Shown: positions 8,269 to 17,394, numbered from the stretch's first letter. The stretch is 64,000 nt of DNA from Flavobacterium terrigena (GCF_900108955.1 NZ_FNYA01000001.1:372001-436000); one strand, 5' to 3'. Notes: generated by a model from the letters alone, not told the origin. Made by a program: numbers and translations.

Positions 8269-9426
8269 ATGAAAAAAATTACTCTATTATTTATTTTAAT
8301 CTTATCGGTTAATTCTTCCTTTTCACAAACTGCAACAGAATATCTGTCAGGACTAAATGGTCCAACAAAAATGACAGTAGACGGAACTACTATTTATTTA
8401 AATGGTTGGGAAGATATTTACACAATTGACACTACTGCAGGAACACCATCTGCAACTTTAATTTACACATTACCAGCCAATTTTTATGCCTATAAAACTC
8501 AGAAATTAGGCAATAGCTTATTCATCTTAGTTGAAAACTGGATTGAATCAACCGATACTTTTGTTGGAATGCAAATTGTAAAATTAGATGTAACTAATAT
8601 TGCAGCTGGAACACAAACTGTTATTAGCTCACCAAACTTTATCGCATCAATAGCCTTAGTTGGAAACACCATGTATTTTTCCAATGAAATAGAAACTGCA
8701 CCAGATGTTTATTCTACAAATATCTATAGCTTTGATGCTACACAAACTACTCCTACTCCAGCTCTAGCCTATGCAAACATAGGTTTAAACGATGTTCCTG
8801 TTGATGATGTTGAAGCTTACAATAATGTACTTTATATCTCTTCAGGTGGTGCTGAAAAGATTATTAAATTTGATTTATCTGCTAGTTCTCCAGCTCCGGT
8901 TGACTATTTAAATACAACAGATTTAAATTTCAATAAAGGAATATTTATTACTTCAACTGGTTATTTATATGTTACAAATGCTCATGAAATTGAGAAAATA
9001 GATGTTAACAATCCTATAGGTACTTTAGATTATGTAGGTAATCAAACAACTTATCAAGACACGTTTAACGGAAATCCATATCTTGCTAATTTCAGAGACG
9101 TTGTTCTTATTGGAAACACATTATACATGACTTTAGAAGAACAAGGGAGAATATTAAAAATAACTAATGCAACTCTTGGAACATCTAATTTTTCAAACGA
9201 AAGTATTAAAATGTATCCAAACCCAACAACTTCTATTCTAAACCTTGATTTGTCAAACGAAATAACCGTTAACGAAGTTAAGATAATAGATATCACTGGA
9301 AAAACAGTAATCCAACAAGACCAAAATTTTACACAAATTGATGTAGAAAAACTAACAACTGGACTTTACATAATTGAAGTGTATTCTGAAAGTGAAAAAT
9401 TCACAAGTAAATTTATTAAAAAATAA
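8269..9426 (+). CDS. T9SS type A sorting domain-containing protein (beta-propeller-like)
   Basis: A 385-residue secreted protein. It has a signal peptide (MKKITLLFILILSVNSSFSQ). Residues about 25-300 contain repeated strand units of the form GNTLYM / GNTMYFS / NNVLYISS with aromatic-rich turns, as in NHL or SMP-30-like beta-propellers. Residues about 310-385 are a typical type A T9SS C-terminal domain: SIKMYPNPTTSILNLDLSN, VKIIDITGKTVI, LTTGLYIIEVYS and a basic end. It should cross the outer membrane through the Por/Gld secretion system and be attached to the surface or released. The substrate is unknown; no catalytic residues were recognised. Confidence 0.85.
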   Translation: MKKITLLFILILSVNSSFSQTATEYLSGLNGPTKMTVDGTTIYLNGWEDIYTIDTTAGTPSATLIYTLPANFYAYKTQKLGNSLFILVENWIESTDTFVGMQIVKLDVTNIAAGTQTVISSPNFIASIALVGNTMYFSNEIETAPDVYSTNIYSFDATQTTPTPALAYANIGLNDVPVDDVEAYNNVLYISSGGAEKIIKFDLSASSPAPVDYLNTTDLNFNKGIFITSTGYLYVTNAHEIEKIDVNNPIGTLDYVGNQTTYQDTFNGNPYLANFRDVVLIGNTLYMTLEEQGRILKITNATLGTSNFSNESIKMYPNPTTSILNLDLSNEITVNEVKIIDITGKTVIQQDQNFTQIDVEKLTTGLYIIEVYSESEKFTSKFIKK

Positions 9427-9449
9427 AACAATTTAGTTTTGAATTGTGA

Positions 9450-9481
9450 TTGCTTTATACCAGAAAAAAATCATAAATTTG
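9450..9481 (+). promoter_or_regulatory. Promoter inside the spacer after the T9SS gene
   Basis: TTG at 9450-9452, 21-bp spacer, TAAATTTG at 9474-9481. A full consensus match with no open reading frame downstream before a terminator. Confidence 0.5.
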
Positions 9482-9486
9482 CCAAC

Positions 9487-9562
9487 TAATTATAATAGTT
9501 GTTAAGACTAAAAAATTAAAGAATCTGAAGCGCATTACAAAGACACTTCAGATTCTTTTCAA
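9487..9562 (+). ncRNA. Candidate small RNA of about 75 nt
   Basis: The region between the promoter above and the hairpin at 9518-9558 would give a transcript of about 75 nt with two stems: CAACTA/TAGTTG at 9483-9501 (partly at the start point) and the terminator. It has no start codon with a plausible frame. The alternative is that the hairpin is simply a late terminator for the upstream gene, whose stop is 92 nt before the stem. No match to a known RNA family was recognised. Confidence 0.35.
9518..9560 (+). terminator. Hairpin terminator in the spacer
   Basis: AAAGAATCTGAAG (9518-9530) pairs perfectly with CTTCAGATTCTTT (9546-9558) around a 15-nt loop, with a short T-run. Confidence 0.75.
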
Positions 9563-9801
9563 TATATTTTAGAAGCCCCAAAATCTAAAATTAAATTTGT
9601 TGTGTAACTTTAGTTTTTGATACAATTTTTAGTTGTATTTCAAGAACTTATAGAATTTTCGAAATTTCGAAACTTTTCACTTTACTATATCATTTCGTTT
9701 ATATAACGAGGTAAATAGAAGCATTTTTAATCTACCTGCATTTAAAATTAAATATTAACACTATTTATATCGTTATTTTTTACTAATATTAAATCACTTC
9801 T

Positions 9802-11940
9802 ATGAAAAACAAAATTCTAATCGCAATTACTTTCTTAAGTGTTTGTTATGCTAACGCACAAAGTTACTTTGGTTATTTAAATGATAACTATTCTGGAGTT
9901 CATTCAGTAATTAACAATCCTGCTAATATTGTCGATTCTAGATTTAGATCTGACATCAATATAGCTTCTGTTAGTGGATTACTTACAAACGATTATTATG
10001 GTGCAAAATTTGGCGACCTATTTAAAAGCGATTACGATTTTGAAAGAGATGGGAAACAATATCCAACTGATTCAAATAATTTTTTAATTAATGTTGACGT
10101 TCTTGGACCATCATTCATGTTCAATTTAAACAAAACTAGCTCATTAGCCTTATTTACAAGAGCTAGAAGTATTACACATTTAAGTAATATTAGCGGTCAA
10201 GCCTTAAATGATATTCAAGAAGATATTAATGAAAACTACCATGTAAGCAATCAAAATTTTAGTATTGCTGCTAATGCTTGGGCAGAATTTGGCGTTTCTT
10301 ATGCTAGAATTTTAATGGATAAAGGACAACATTTCTTAAAAGGAGGTTTATCTGCAAAATATTTATACGGAGGATTTACAGGTTATGCAAAAGCAAACAA
10401 TATCAATATTGATTATAATTATACTGGTGATCCAAATACTAGTACAACTTCATCTTCTGGATATTTAGAATCAGGAAATATTACTTCTCTTGATGATTTT
10501 GATGATCCAACAGAAAATACTGGAAGTGGTTTTGGTGCCGATTTAGGTTTTACCTACGAATTTCGTCCTGATTATTCTAACTACCAATATACTAATAAAG
10601 AAGGTGGAAAAAGCTATCATAAAGATCAAAACAAATACAAATTAAAATTAGGAGTTTCTATTACTGATATTGGGTCTATAAAATACAAAGATGCTATTAT
10701 AAATACTTATAATGTAAACACTTCTTATACTGATGCAGAATACGATGCTGATCCAAGTTTTGATAATTTATATACAAAATTGTCAGAAACAAAATCAGTG
10801 AAATTTAAATTACCAACTGCTGTACATTTAAATGCAGATTGGAGAATGAACAAGCGTTTTTACTTAAACTTAAATACTGATTTTAGTGTAGTTGCAGCTG
10901 AAGACAAAAACTCTTCTTACATCAACAATAACGTAAGTTTAACGCCACGTTATGAAGTAAAATGGTTAGGTTTATATGTTCCAATTAGTTATTTAGAATA
11001 TTCAGGATTACAAGCTGGTTTTGGCTTTAGAGCTGGGCCTCTATTTGTAGGTTCTGGTTCAATTGTTAGCGCAATGCTTTCTGAAACTCAAGCTTTAGAT
11101 GTACATTTAGGATTAAAAATTCCAATTTACCATAGCAAAATTAAAGATATTGATTTCGATGGAATCAATGATACAGATGATAATTGCCCAGATGTGGCTG
11201 GACCTGTTGAAAATAAAGGTTGTCCTTGGGGTGATGAAGACAATGATGGATTAACAGATAATTTAGACAAATGTCCAAAAGAATTCGGTCCAACTGAAAA
11301 CAATGGTTGTCCTTGGACTGATAAAGATGGAGATACTGTTTTAGATAAAGACGATACTTGTCCAGATGTTGTAGGAGCAGTTGAAAACAAAGGCTGCCCT
11401 TGGGGAGACGAAGATAAAGATGGTGTTACAGATAATTTAGACAATTGCCCTACTCTATTTGGAGAAAAAGACAATAATGGATGTCCTTATACAGATAAAG
11501 ATGGCGACAAAGTATTAGATAAAGATGACAAATGTCCGGATGTTGTGGGAACAATTGAAAACTATGGTTGTCCAGTTATTGATACTAAAGTAATTAAAAA
11601 ATTAAACGACTATTCTAAATCAGTTTTATTCGATTCTGGAAAAGCTACAGTAAAAGCAGATTCTTATGCAAATTTAGATTCAATGGTTGCAATTATGAAA
11701 GAATATGAAGCAACTAACTTTAGCATCGAAGGTTATACAGATAATGTTGGAAATCCAGAAAAGAACCTAGAGCTTTCAGCTGAAAGAGCTTTAGCTATTA
11801 AAACATATTTAATTTCTAAAGGAATTAGCGAAAACAGATTGAGTTCACAAGGTTTTGGAGCAGCAAAACCAATTGCTTCTAACAAAACTACTGCTGGAAA
11901 ATCGGCTAATAGAAGAGTCGAAATTAAAGTTGTTCAATAA
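9802..11940 (+). CDS. OmpA-family outer-membrane protein with TSP3 repeats
   Basis: A 712-residue envelope protein in four parts. First is a signal peptide ending ANAQ. Residues about 20-445 are a beta-rich barrel-like domain of the DUF5723 kind (NPANIVDSRFRSDINI near the start). Residues about 448-590 are thrombospondin type 3 repeats with calcium-binding Asp ladders (DIDFDGINDTDDNCPD, DKDGDTVLDKDDTCPD, DKDGDKVLDKDDKCPD). Residues about 600-712 are the OmpA peptidoglycan-binding domain (VLFDSGKATV, IEGYTDNVGNPEKNLELSAERA, NRRVEIKV). It probably anchors the outer membrane to peptidoglycan. It is monocistronic, with dyads upstream and a terminator downstream. Confidence 0.9.
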   Translation: MKNKILIAITFLSVCYANAQSYFGYLNDNYSGVHSVINNPANIVDSRFRSDINIASVSGLLTNDYYGAKFGDLFKSDYDFERDGKQYPTDSNNFLINVDVLGPSFMFNLNKTSSLALFTRARSITHLSNISGQALNDIQEDINENYHVSNQNFSIAANAWAEFGVSYARILMDKGQHFLKGGLSAKYLYGGFTGYAKANNINIDYNYTGDPNTSTTSSSGYLESGNITSLDDFDDPTENTGSGFGADLGFTYEFRPDYSNYQYTNKEGGKSYHKDQNKYKLKLGVSITDIGSIKYKDAIINTYNVNTSYTDAEYDADPSFDNLYTKLSETKSVKFKLPTAVHLNADWRMNKRFYLNLNTDFSVVAAEDKNSSYINNNVSLTPRYEVKWLGLYVPISYLEYSGLQAGFGFRAGPLFVGSGSIVSAMLSETQALDVHLGLKIPIYHSKIKDIDFDGINDTDDNCPDVAGPVENKGCPWGDEDNDGLTDNLDKCPKEFGPTENNGCPWTDKDGDTVLDKDDTCPDVVGAVENKGCPWGDEDKDGVTDNLDNCPTLFGEKDNNGCPYTDKDGDKVLDKDDKCPDVVGTIENYGCPVIDTKVIKKLNDYSKSVLFDSGKATVKADSYANLDSMVAIMKEYEATNFSIEGYTDNVGNPEKNLELSAERALAIKTYLISKGISENRLSSQGFGAAKPIASNKTTAGKSANRRVEIKVVQ
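11176..11574 (+). repeat. 174-bp tandem super-repeat inside the TSP3 region
   Basis: Two TSP3 units of 29 residues each form a 58-residue (174-bp) block that starts at 11176 and repeats at 11350 and, partially, at 11524, each beginning with an Asp-Asp-x-Cys-Pro-Asp-Val motif. The blocks are more similar to each other than the two units within a block. Confidence 0.75.
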
Positions 11941-11962
11941 GCTTATAATCAATATTTTAACT

Positions 11963-11993
11963 AAAACTCTTTCTTAACGGAAAGAGTTTTTTT
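11963..11993 (+). terminator. Terminator after the OmpA-family gene
   Basis: AAAACTCTTTC and GAAAGAGTTTT arms, short loop, T-run. Confidence 0.85.
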
Positions 11994-12060
11994 ATAAACT
12001 TTTCCTAAACAATAGTTTTTTACAATCAAAATATTTACTTTTATCACAAATATTGATACA

Positions 12061-12993
12061 ATGACAATTACCCAATTATATTACGTTTTAGCTGTTGCTG
12101 AAAACAAAAATTTTACACTAGCAGCCGAAAAATGCTTCGTGACTCAACCCACTTTAAGTATGCAAATTCAGAAATTGGAAGAGGAATTAGGTATTCAAAT
12201 TTTTGATAGAACTAAAAAACCAATCGGTTTAACAGATGTTGGAAATAAAATTGTAACACAAGCGAAAAACATCGTTAACGAAGCTAATAGAATTAAAGAC
12301 ATTGTTGACCAACAAAAAGGGTTTATTGGTGGCGATTTCCGCATTGGAATTATCCCTACAATTATGCCAACCTTATTACCAATGTTTTTGAATACTTTCA
12401 TTAAAAAATATCCGAAAGTAAACTTAATCGTTGAAGAATTAAATACGGCAGATATTATCCTAAAATTAAAAAATGGGCATTTAGATTGTGCCATTGCAGC
12501 TACGCCTTTAGACGAAGAAAAGCTAAAAGAAATTGTATTGTATTACGAACCTTTTGTAGCTTATATTCCTGAAAACAGTCAAAATCATGCTAAAAAAGAA
12601 ATTGAAGTTGCCGATTTAGATGTCGAAAAAATATTGCTTTTACAAGACGGACATTGTTTTAGAAACAGTGTTTTGAATTTATGTAAAACGAATAATTTCA
12701 TTGGTGAAAACCATTTCCAATTAGAAAGCGGAAGCTTCGAAACCTTAATTAAACTATCTGATGAAGGTTTAGGAACAACACTTCTTCCTTATTTACATAC
12801 GTTAGATTTAAACGACAAAAACAAAGCGAAACTAAAACAATTTGCCAACCCAAAACCATCAAGAGAAGTGAGTTTAATTTTCTCTAAAAACGAATTAAAA
12901 ATTCATATTATTGATGCGTTAAAAACCACCATTCAAGGTGTAGTTCGTGGTGCGATTGCGTTTAGCGATGTGGAAATTGTGAGTCCGAGGTAG
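12061..12993 (+). CDS. oxyR: LysR-type hydrogen peroxide sensor OxyR
   Basis: A 310-residue LysR-family activator. The N-terminal winged HTH (about 1-60) carries NFTLAAEKCFVTQPTLSMQI and IFDRTKKPIGLT. The effector domain carries the two redox cysteines of OxyR in LLQDGHCFRNSVLNLCKTN: Cys199 and Cys208, the same numbers as in E. coli OxyR. Oxidation to a disulfide would switch DNA binding and induce peroxide defence genes. No katG, ahpC or dps lies next to it, so its targets are elsewhere. The following spacer contains copies of the intergenic word AACTGAGAC. Confidence 0.92.
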   Translation: MTITQLYYVLAVAENKNFTLAAEKCFVTQPTLSMQIQKLEEELGIQIFDRTKKPIGLTDVGNKIVTQAKNIVNEANRIKDIVDQQKGFIGGDFRIGIIPTIMPTLLPMFLNTFIKKYPKVNLIVEELNTADIILKLKNGHLDCAIAATPLDEEKLKEIVLYYEPFVAYIPENSQNHAKKEIEVADLDVEKILLLQDGHCFRNSVLNLCKTNNFIGENHFQLESGSFETLIKLSDEGLGTTLLPYLHTLDLNDKNKAKLKQFANPKPSREVSLIFSKNELKIHIIDALKTTIQGVVRGAIAFSDVEIVSPR

Positions 12994-13035
12994 ATTAAGT
13001 GTTCGGTTTACAGTTACAGTAAGCAGTTAATAAAA

Positions 13036-13066
13036 ACTGAGACTTAGACTGAAAACTGAGACTAAA
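13036..13066. repeat. AACTGAGAC intergenic word repeat
   Basis: Two copies of AACTGAGACT separated by TAGACTGAA, running up to the 3' end of tsaC. The same word recurs at 20960-20990 and, inverted, at 26211-26237. Confidence 0.55.
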
Positions 13067-13682
13067 TAATATTCACATCACCTTTTCCTTCTCTCACCAC
13101 AATCGGTTCGTGACCGGTCAAGTCAATAATGGTTGAAGCTACGTTTTCTCCATAACCACCGTCAATAACTAAATCGACTTGGTTTTGCCATTTCTCGAAA
13201 ATTAATTCTGGATCGGTAGAATATTCAATTACCTCATCTTCATCATGAATAGAAGTTGACACAATTGGATTGCCTAACATTTCCACAATTTGAATAGCAA
13301 TATTATTATCTGGAACTCTAATCCCGACAGTTTTCTTCTTACGGAAGTCTTTTGGTAAATCATTATTTCCTGGTAAAATAAAAGTATATGGACCAGGTAA
13401 AGCGCGTTTTAATATCTTAAATGTAGCCGTGTCAATTTGCTTCACGTAATCGGAAATATTACTTAAATCGCTACAAACAAAAGAAAAATTGGCTTTTTCC
13501 AACTTCACATTTTTGATTTTAGCTAATTTTTCCAACGCACGAGAATTGGTAATATCACAACCTAAACCATAAACAGTATCAGTTGGATAAATAACTAATC
13601 CGCCATTTCTTAAAACCTCAACCACTTTTTTAATAGCAGCTTCGCTAGGTTTATCTTCGTAAATTTTTAGAAATTCTGCCAT
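13062..13682 (-). CDS. L-threonylcarbamoyladenylate synthase (Sua5/YrdC/YciO family)
   Basis: A 206-residue protein from the ATG at 13682 (MAEFLKIYED); the frame also reads back to an ATG at 13712, but that extension (MMGIKKSKKI) runs into the inverted repeat and is unlikely. The YrdC fold is clear: RNGGLVIYPTDTVYGLGCDI near residue 30, then VGIRVPDNNIA and GNPIVSTSIHD. The enzyme uses threonine, bicarbonate and ATP to make threonylcarbamoyl-AMP for tRNA t6A37. The length is that of YciO-type proteins, which are less firmly tied to t6A than TsaC, so the exact role is slightly uncertain. It lies downstream of the helicase gene on the same strand, separated by a hairpin. Confidence 0.85.
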   Translation of the reverse strand: MAEFLKIYEDKPSEAAIKKVVEVLRNGGLVIYPTDTVYGLGCDITNSRALEKLAKIKNVKLEKANFSFVCSDLSNISDYVKQIDTATFKILKRALPGPYTFILPGNNDLPKDFRKKKTVGIRVPDNNIAIQIVEMLGNPIVSTSIHDEDEVIEYSTDPELIFEKWQNQVDLVIDGGYGENVASTIIDLTGHEPIVVREGKGDVNII

Positions 13683-13705
13683 AATTTTTTTAGATTTTTT
13701 TATAC

Positions 13706-13732
13706 CCATCAAGGGTTTGAAACCCTTGATGG
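13706..13732. repeat. Perfect inverted repeat between helicase and tsaC-like gene
   Basis: CCATCAAGGGTTT and AAACCCTTGATGG arms (13 nt each) around a single G. It may act as a terminator or mRNA-stabilising hairpin for the helicase gene; there is no T-run on the immediate minus-strand 3' side beyond the later T tract. Confidence 0.7.
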
Positions 13733-13744
13733 AATTCAGTTAAT

Positions 13745-16081
13745 TTACCCAATCACATTCAACTTCGCAAACCTCAACAATAATTTTTTCAAGCCACCAA
13801 CATCAAAACGTATTTCTGCTTTTTTGTCGGCTCCAACGCCTTCTAAACCTACAATTTCACCTTTTCCAAAGCGTTCATGCATTACGATGTTTCCAACGGC
13901 TAAATTGTTATCAAATAAATTCGCTTTATCCGAAGAACTTGCACCGCTACTTACCGGTTTTAATCTTCTGATATTTATTGACGAAATCGGTTCGTTTTTA
14001 GAAATATATTCTGGCGGCGTTCCAGCTGTTGGTTTGGCTAAACGTAATTTCGATTTATCCACATCACCAAAAATATCAATATCCATTGTAGGTTTGTATC
14101 TATAACCCGAATCAATCGGATTCATATATTCTAAATACTCACCATTAATTTCTTCAATAAATCGAGAAGGTTCACTGTCGACTAATTTCCCCCAACGATA
14201 ACGCGATTGCGCATACGTCAAATACGCTTGATGTTCGGCACGAGTTAATGCCACATAAAACAAACGGCGTTCTTCTTCCAGCTCGCTTCGTGTGTTCATA
14301 CTCATTGCACTTGGAAACAAATCTTCTTCCATTCCCACCACAAAAACATGCGGAAATTCTAATCCTTTTGCCAAGTGAATCGTCATTAGTGCCACTCTAT
14401 CATCATCACCGGTATCTTTATCTAAATCTGTCGCCAAAGCCACATCTTCCATAAATTCTGCCAAAGCACCACGAGCACCATCAATTTCTTTCTGACCTTC
14501 GGTAAAATCTTTAATACCGTTTAGTAATTCCTCAATATTTTCAATACGAGCAATTCCTTCAGGTGTTCCGTCTTTTTTCAATTCTTGAACTAAACCTGTT
14601 TTTTTAGTTACATGATCCGTTAAAGTAAACGCATCTTGCTGTTCATTGATGACTTGGAAACTTTTAATCATCGTTACAAAATCTTGCAACTTGGTTTTAG
14701 TTCCAGAGTTTAATTTTAAATCGATTTTGTCAATGTGTTCCATCACTTCAAAAATGGAACGTTTATAATGATTGGCGGCAACAGTCAATTTTTCAACCGT
14801 TGTATCACCAATTCCTCTTGCAGGATAATTAATTACTCGCACTAAAGCTTCTTCATCTTTCGGATTGATAACCAATCGCAAATAAGACAACACATCTTTA
14901 ATTTCTTTACGTTGATAAAACGATAATCCGCCATAAATTCTGTACGGAATATCTCTTTTTCGCAACGCATCTTCCATTGCACGAGATTGTGCATTGGTAC
15001 GATATAAAATAGCAAAACTCGAATTAGGTAATTGGTTTTGCATTTTTTGTTCGAAAATAGTTCCTGCTACGAAACGCCCTTCTTCACCATCTGTAATACT
15101 TCTGTGGACTTTAATTTTCGGACCATCGCTATTGGCTGTCCAAACAATTTTATCAAGTTTGGTTTTATTCTTATCGATAACATTATTTGCGGCTTCTACA
15201 ATATTTTTTGAAGAACGATAATTCTGTTCTAATCGGTACATTTTAACACCTTCGTAATCTTTTTGAAAGTTTAAAATGTTATTGATATTCGCACCACGGA
15301 AAGCATAAATACTTTGCGCATCATCACCAACCACACAAATGTTTTGGAATCTATCTGAGAGTGCTTTTACAATCAAATATTGCGAATGATTCGTATCTTG
15401 GTACTCATCTACTAAAATGTATCTGAAACGGTCTTGGTATTTCGCTAAAACATCTGGAAAACGGTTTAATAATTCATTAGTTTTTAATAATAAATCGTCG
15501 AAATCCATCGCACCCGATTTAAAACAACGCTCTACATAGTTATTATAAATTTCACCCATTCGAGGCTTTTTGCTCATCGCATCAGCTTCTTGTAATTCTG
15601 GATTATTGAAATACGCACGAACAGTAATTAATGAGTTTTTATATTGGGAAATTCTACCTAAAATTTGTTTTGGTTTGTAAACATCTTTATCCAATTGCAT
15701 TTCCTTAATAATTCCGCCTAAACAACGTAAAGAATCTTGAGAATCGTAAATGGTAAAGTTCGAAGGATAACCTAATTTCTCTGCTTCACTTCTTAAAATC
15801 TTAGCAAAAACAGAGTGAAACGTTCCCATCCAAAGGTTTTTGGCTTCATTATTTCCCACAATTTCAGCAATACGTTTTTTCATTTCACGTGCTGCTTTAT
15901 TCGTAAAAGTTAAAGCTAAAATATTAAACGCATCAACACCTTGATACATCAAATTGGCAATTCGTACCGTAAGCACACGGGTTTTACCAGAACCTGCACC
16001 TGCAATAACAATCATGGCACCATCTTTTTGGACTACTGGCGCGCGTTGAGCTTCATTTAATTGATCTATGTATTGTTGCAT
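13745..16081 (-). CDS. UvrD/PcrA-family ATP-dependent DNA helicase
   Basis: A 778-residue superfamily 1A helicase with 3'-5' polarity expected from the family. Motifs are in order: Walker A GAGSGKT at residues 28-34, motif II DEYQDTNHSQY, motif III GDDAQSIYAFRGA, motif IV EQNYRSS, motif V MTIHLAKGLEFPHVFVVG and motif VI VALTRAE. Between them lie the 1B and 2B subdomains at usual length, and the C-terminus ends in a small SH3-like tail (VMHERFGKGEIVGLEG) as in PcrA/UvrD. It would act in nucleotide excision repair, replication fork repair and removal of RecA. It precedes the tsaC-like gene on the same strand. Confidence 0.95.
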   Translation of the reverse strand: MQQYIDQLNEAQRAPVVQKDGAMIVIAGAGSGKTRVLTVRIANLMYQGVDAFNILALTFTNKAAREMKKRIAEIVGNNEAKNLWMGTFHSVFAKILRSEAEKLGYPSNFTIYDSQDSLRCLGGIIKEMQLDKDVYKPKQILGRISQYKNSLITVRAYFNNPELQEADAMSKKPRMGEIYNNYVERCFKSGAMDFDDLLLKTNELLNRFPDVLAKYQDRFRYILVDEYQDTNHSQYLIVKALSDRFQNICVVGDDAQSIYAFRGANINNILNFQKDYEGVKMYRLEQNYRSSKNIVEAANNVIDKNKTKLDKIVWTANSDGPKIKVHRSITDGEEGRFVAGTIFEQKMQNQLPNSSFAILYRTNAQSRAMEDALRKRDIPYRIYGGLSFYQRKEIKDVLSYLRLVINPKDEEALVRVINYPARGIGDTTVEKLTVAANHYKRSIFEVMEHIDKIDLKLNSGTKTKLQDFVTMIKSFQVINEQQDAFTLTDHVTKKTGLVQELKKDGTPEGIARIENIEELLNGIKDFTEGQKEIDGARGALAEFMEDVALATDLDKDTGDDDRVALMTIHLAKGLEFPHVFVVGMEEDLFPSAMSMNTRSELEEERRLFYVALTRAEHQAYLTYAQSRYRWGKLVDSEPSRFIEEINGEYLEYMNPIDSGYRYKPTMDIDIFGDVDKSKLRLAKPTAGTPPEYISKNEPISSINIRRLKPVSSGASSSDKANLFDNNLAVGNIVMHERFGKGEIVGLEGVGADKKAEIRFDVGGLKKLLLRFAKLNVIG

Positions 16082-16139
16082 TTTAAAAAAGGATATTTAG
16101 AAAGCAAAAATACAGATTATGAAGTGATTTTAAACGTTT

Positions 16140-17318
16140 TTAATCTTCATTTAGTTGCAAATTATCAACAATTTTTTTCTCATCTGAAGTCAATAATAAA
16201 CCAGAATTTGCCTCCCAATAATCCGTAATTATTGAGTTTTTCTTGTTGATTAAGGATTTTTCTTTGAAAACATCTTCTTTGTCGTAAGGGACAAATTTTC
16301 TGCTATGACGTGTGGTCATTAAGTAATTGGCAATTTCAATTTTGTTTTCCTCATTTTTTTTATCTTTTACCATGACACCAATTTCTTCTTTAGTACTTGC
16401 TAAAAAATAATCTTCGCCATCTAAAATATATAAAGCTCTGAAAGTTGAATTGAAAACTTTTCCTTTAATCACTTTCAAATTAGACACATCTGAAAACTCA
16501 AATCGGCTAGGTTCAACGAAGTATTCTAACTCTAGAATGACATTTTTCTTGAAATCATAAATCACAGTCACCGTTGGTAAAAATTCTTCAATTTCAGGCT
16601 TAGGAGCAATTACCATTTGGTAAAAATCTTCTTTTCCTCTTACTGTTTTAATTTCAAAATCGAATTTTTTTTTGGCTTTAGATTCGGCTAATTGAGTGAT
16701 GTATTTGAAATCGTAATAATTCTGAATGATATCGTACATATTATAACTCAAAGTTTTCTTTTCAATCTTTTCGTTATTAATTAAATTGTACGTTCGGTTT
16801 TGTTCCACTAAAATATCGGCTGCAAATTTATCTGGCTTTTCTTTCAAACAAAAGTTGACTAAACCATCTGAATACGAAGTATATTCGTTATTGTATTTAA
16901 AAAATTCTCGAGTATAAATTTTCAAATTGATTGGAGCCGTTAATTGCTTCATCGATTTATTAATCAATGATTTCAAAATACTGAACGATTGTCGGTTCGT
17001 AATTACAATATCTTCAATTTCAAGGGAAATACTTTCTAAGTTTATGGTAATTACAGCTTCTTTTAAAGTGGCAGAATTGAGTGTCATTTGTTTGTACTCT
17101 AAATGTTTAACCACAATTCGGGAAGGTTTAGGGAGTTTGAATTTGATGCTTCCTTCTTTATTACTTTGAAAATTTTCGTCGGTTCGAAGAATAGTCACTA
17201 AAACATTTTCAATAACATTCCCTGTTGCTTTATCTTTAAAGATTAAAACAATCTCTTTTGTCTGTGAAAAAGACAAAATGGGGTAGAGAAATATACAGAA
17301 AAAAAATAATTTTTTCAT
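16140..17318 (-). CDS. Secreted protein with CarboxypepD_reg-like domain
   Basis: The ATG at 17318 gives a clean signal peptide (MKKLFFFCIFLYPILSFSQ) and is preferred over the longer frame from 17405, which adds a second hydrophobic stretch overlapping the divergent promoter. The product is about 392 residues. Residues about 20-105 form a carboxypeptidase-regulatory-like beta-sandwich (IVLIFKDKATGNVIENVLVT, SIKFKLPKPSRIVV, ISLEIEDIVI). The rest is a beta-rich domain (about 110-390) with no known catalytic motif. Comparable proteins are common in the Bacteroidota envelope and uncharacterised. Divergent from the next gene, with about 90 bp between starts. Confidence 0.75.
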   Translation of the reverse strand: MKKLFFFCIFLYPILSFSQTKEIVLIFKDKATGNVIENVLVTILRTDENFQSNKEGSIKFKLPKPSRIVVKHLEYKQMTLNSATLKEAVITINLESISLEIEDIVITNRQSFSILKSLINKSMKQLTAPINLKIYTREFFKYNNEYTSYSDGLVNFCLKEKPDKFAADILVEQNRTYNLINNEKIEKKTLSYNMYDIIQNYYDFKYITQLAESKAKKKFDFEIKTVRGKEDFYQMVIAPKPEIEEFLPTVTVIYDFKKNVILELEYFVEPSRFEFSDVSNLKVIKGKVFNSTFRALYILDGEDYFLASTKEEIGVMVKDKKNEENKIEIANYLMTTRHSRKFVPYDKEDVFKEKSLINKKNSIITDYWEANSGLLLTSDEKKIVDNLQLNED

Positions 17319-17386
17319 CATATCGTATTGAAATACATACAAATATAAGAAATTTAATATTAAGTATATTTTTAAAAAAAATATTT

Positions 17387-17394
17387 TAGATTTG
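17387..17394 (+). promoter_or_regulatory. -7 box close to start codon
   Basis: TAGATTTG ends only 14 nt before the ATG at 17409, implying a very short 5' leader of about 7-9 nt. Confidence 0.4.

Larger units (their letters stand above)
9427..9801. other. 375-bp spacer with candidate sRNA and dyad symmetries
   Basis: No protein gene was recognised. The left half holds a promoter-terminator pair (listed as a candidate ncRNA). The right half holds three dyads: ATACAA/TTGTAT at 9620-9638, the perfect 16-bp palindrome TTTCGAAATTTCGAAA at 9657-9672, and TCGTT/AACGA around TATAT at 9695-9709. These lie 92-180 bp before the OmpA-family gene and may be operator sites. Confidence 0.5.

Noticed and set aside
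11127..11474. 115-residue minus-strand frame opposite the TSP3 repeats
   Set aside because: It is the shadow of the repetitive, Asp-rich OmpA coding sequence; low complexity Ser-Leu-Pro product without family likeness.
13683..13712. Longer N-terminus of the tsaC-like gene from ATG 13712
   Set aside because: It runs through the inverted repeat and encodes a basic stretch not typical of the family.
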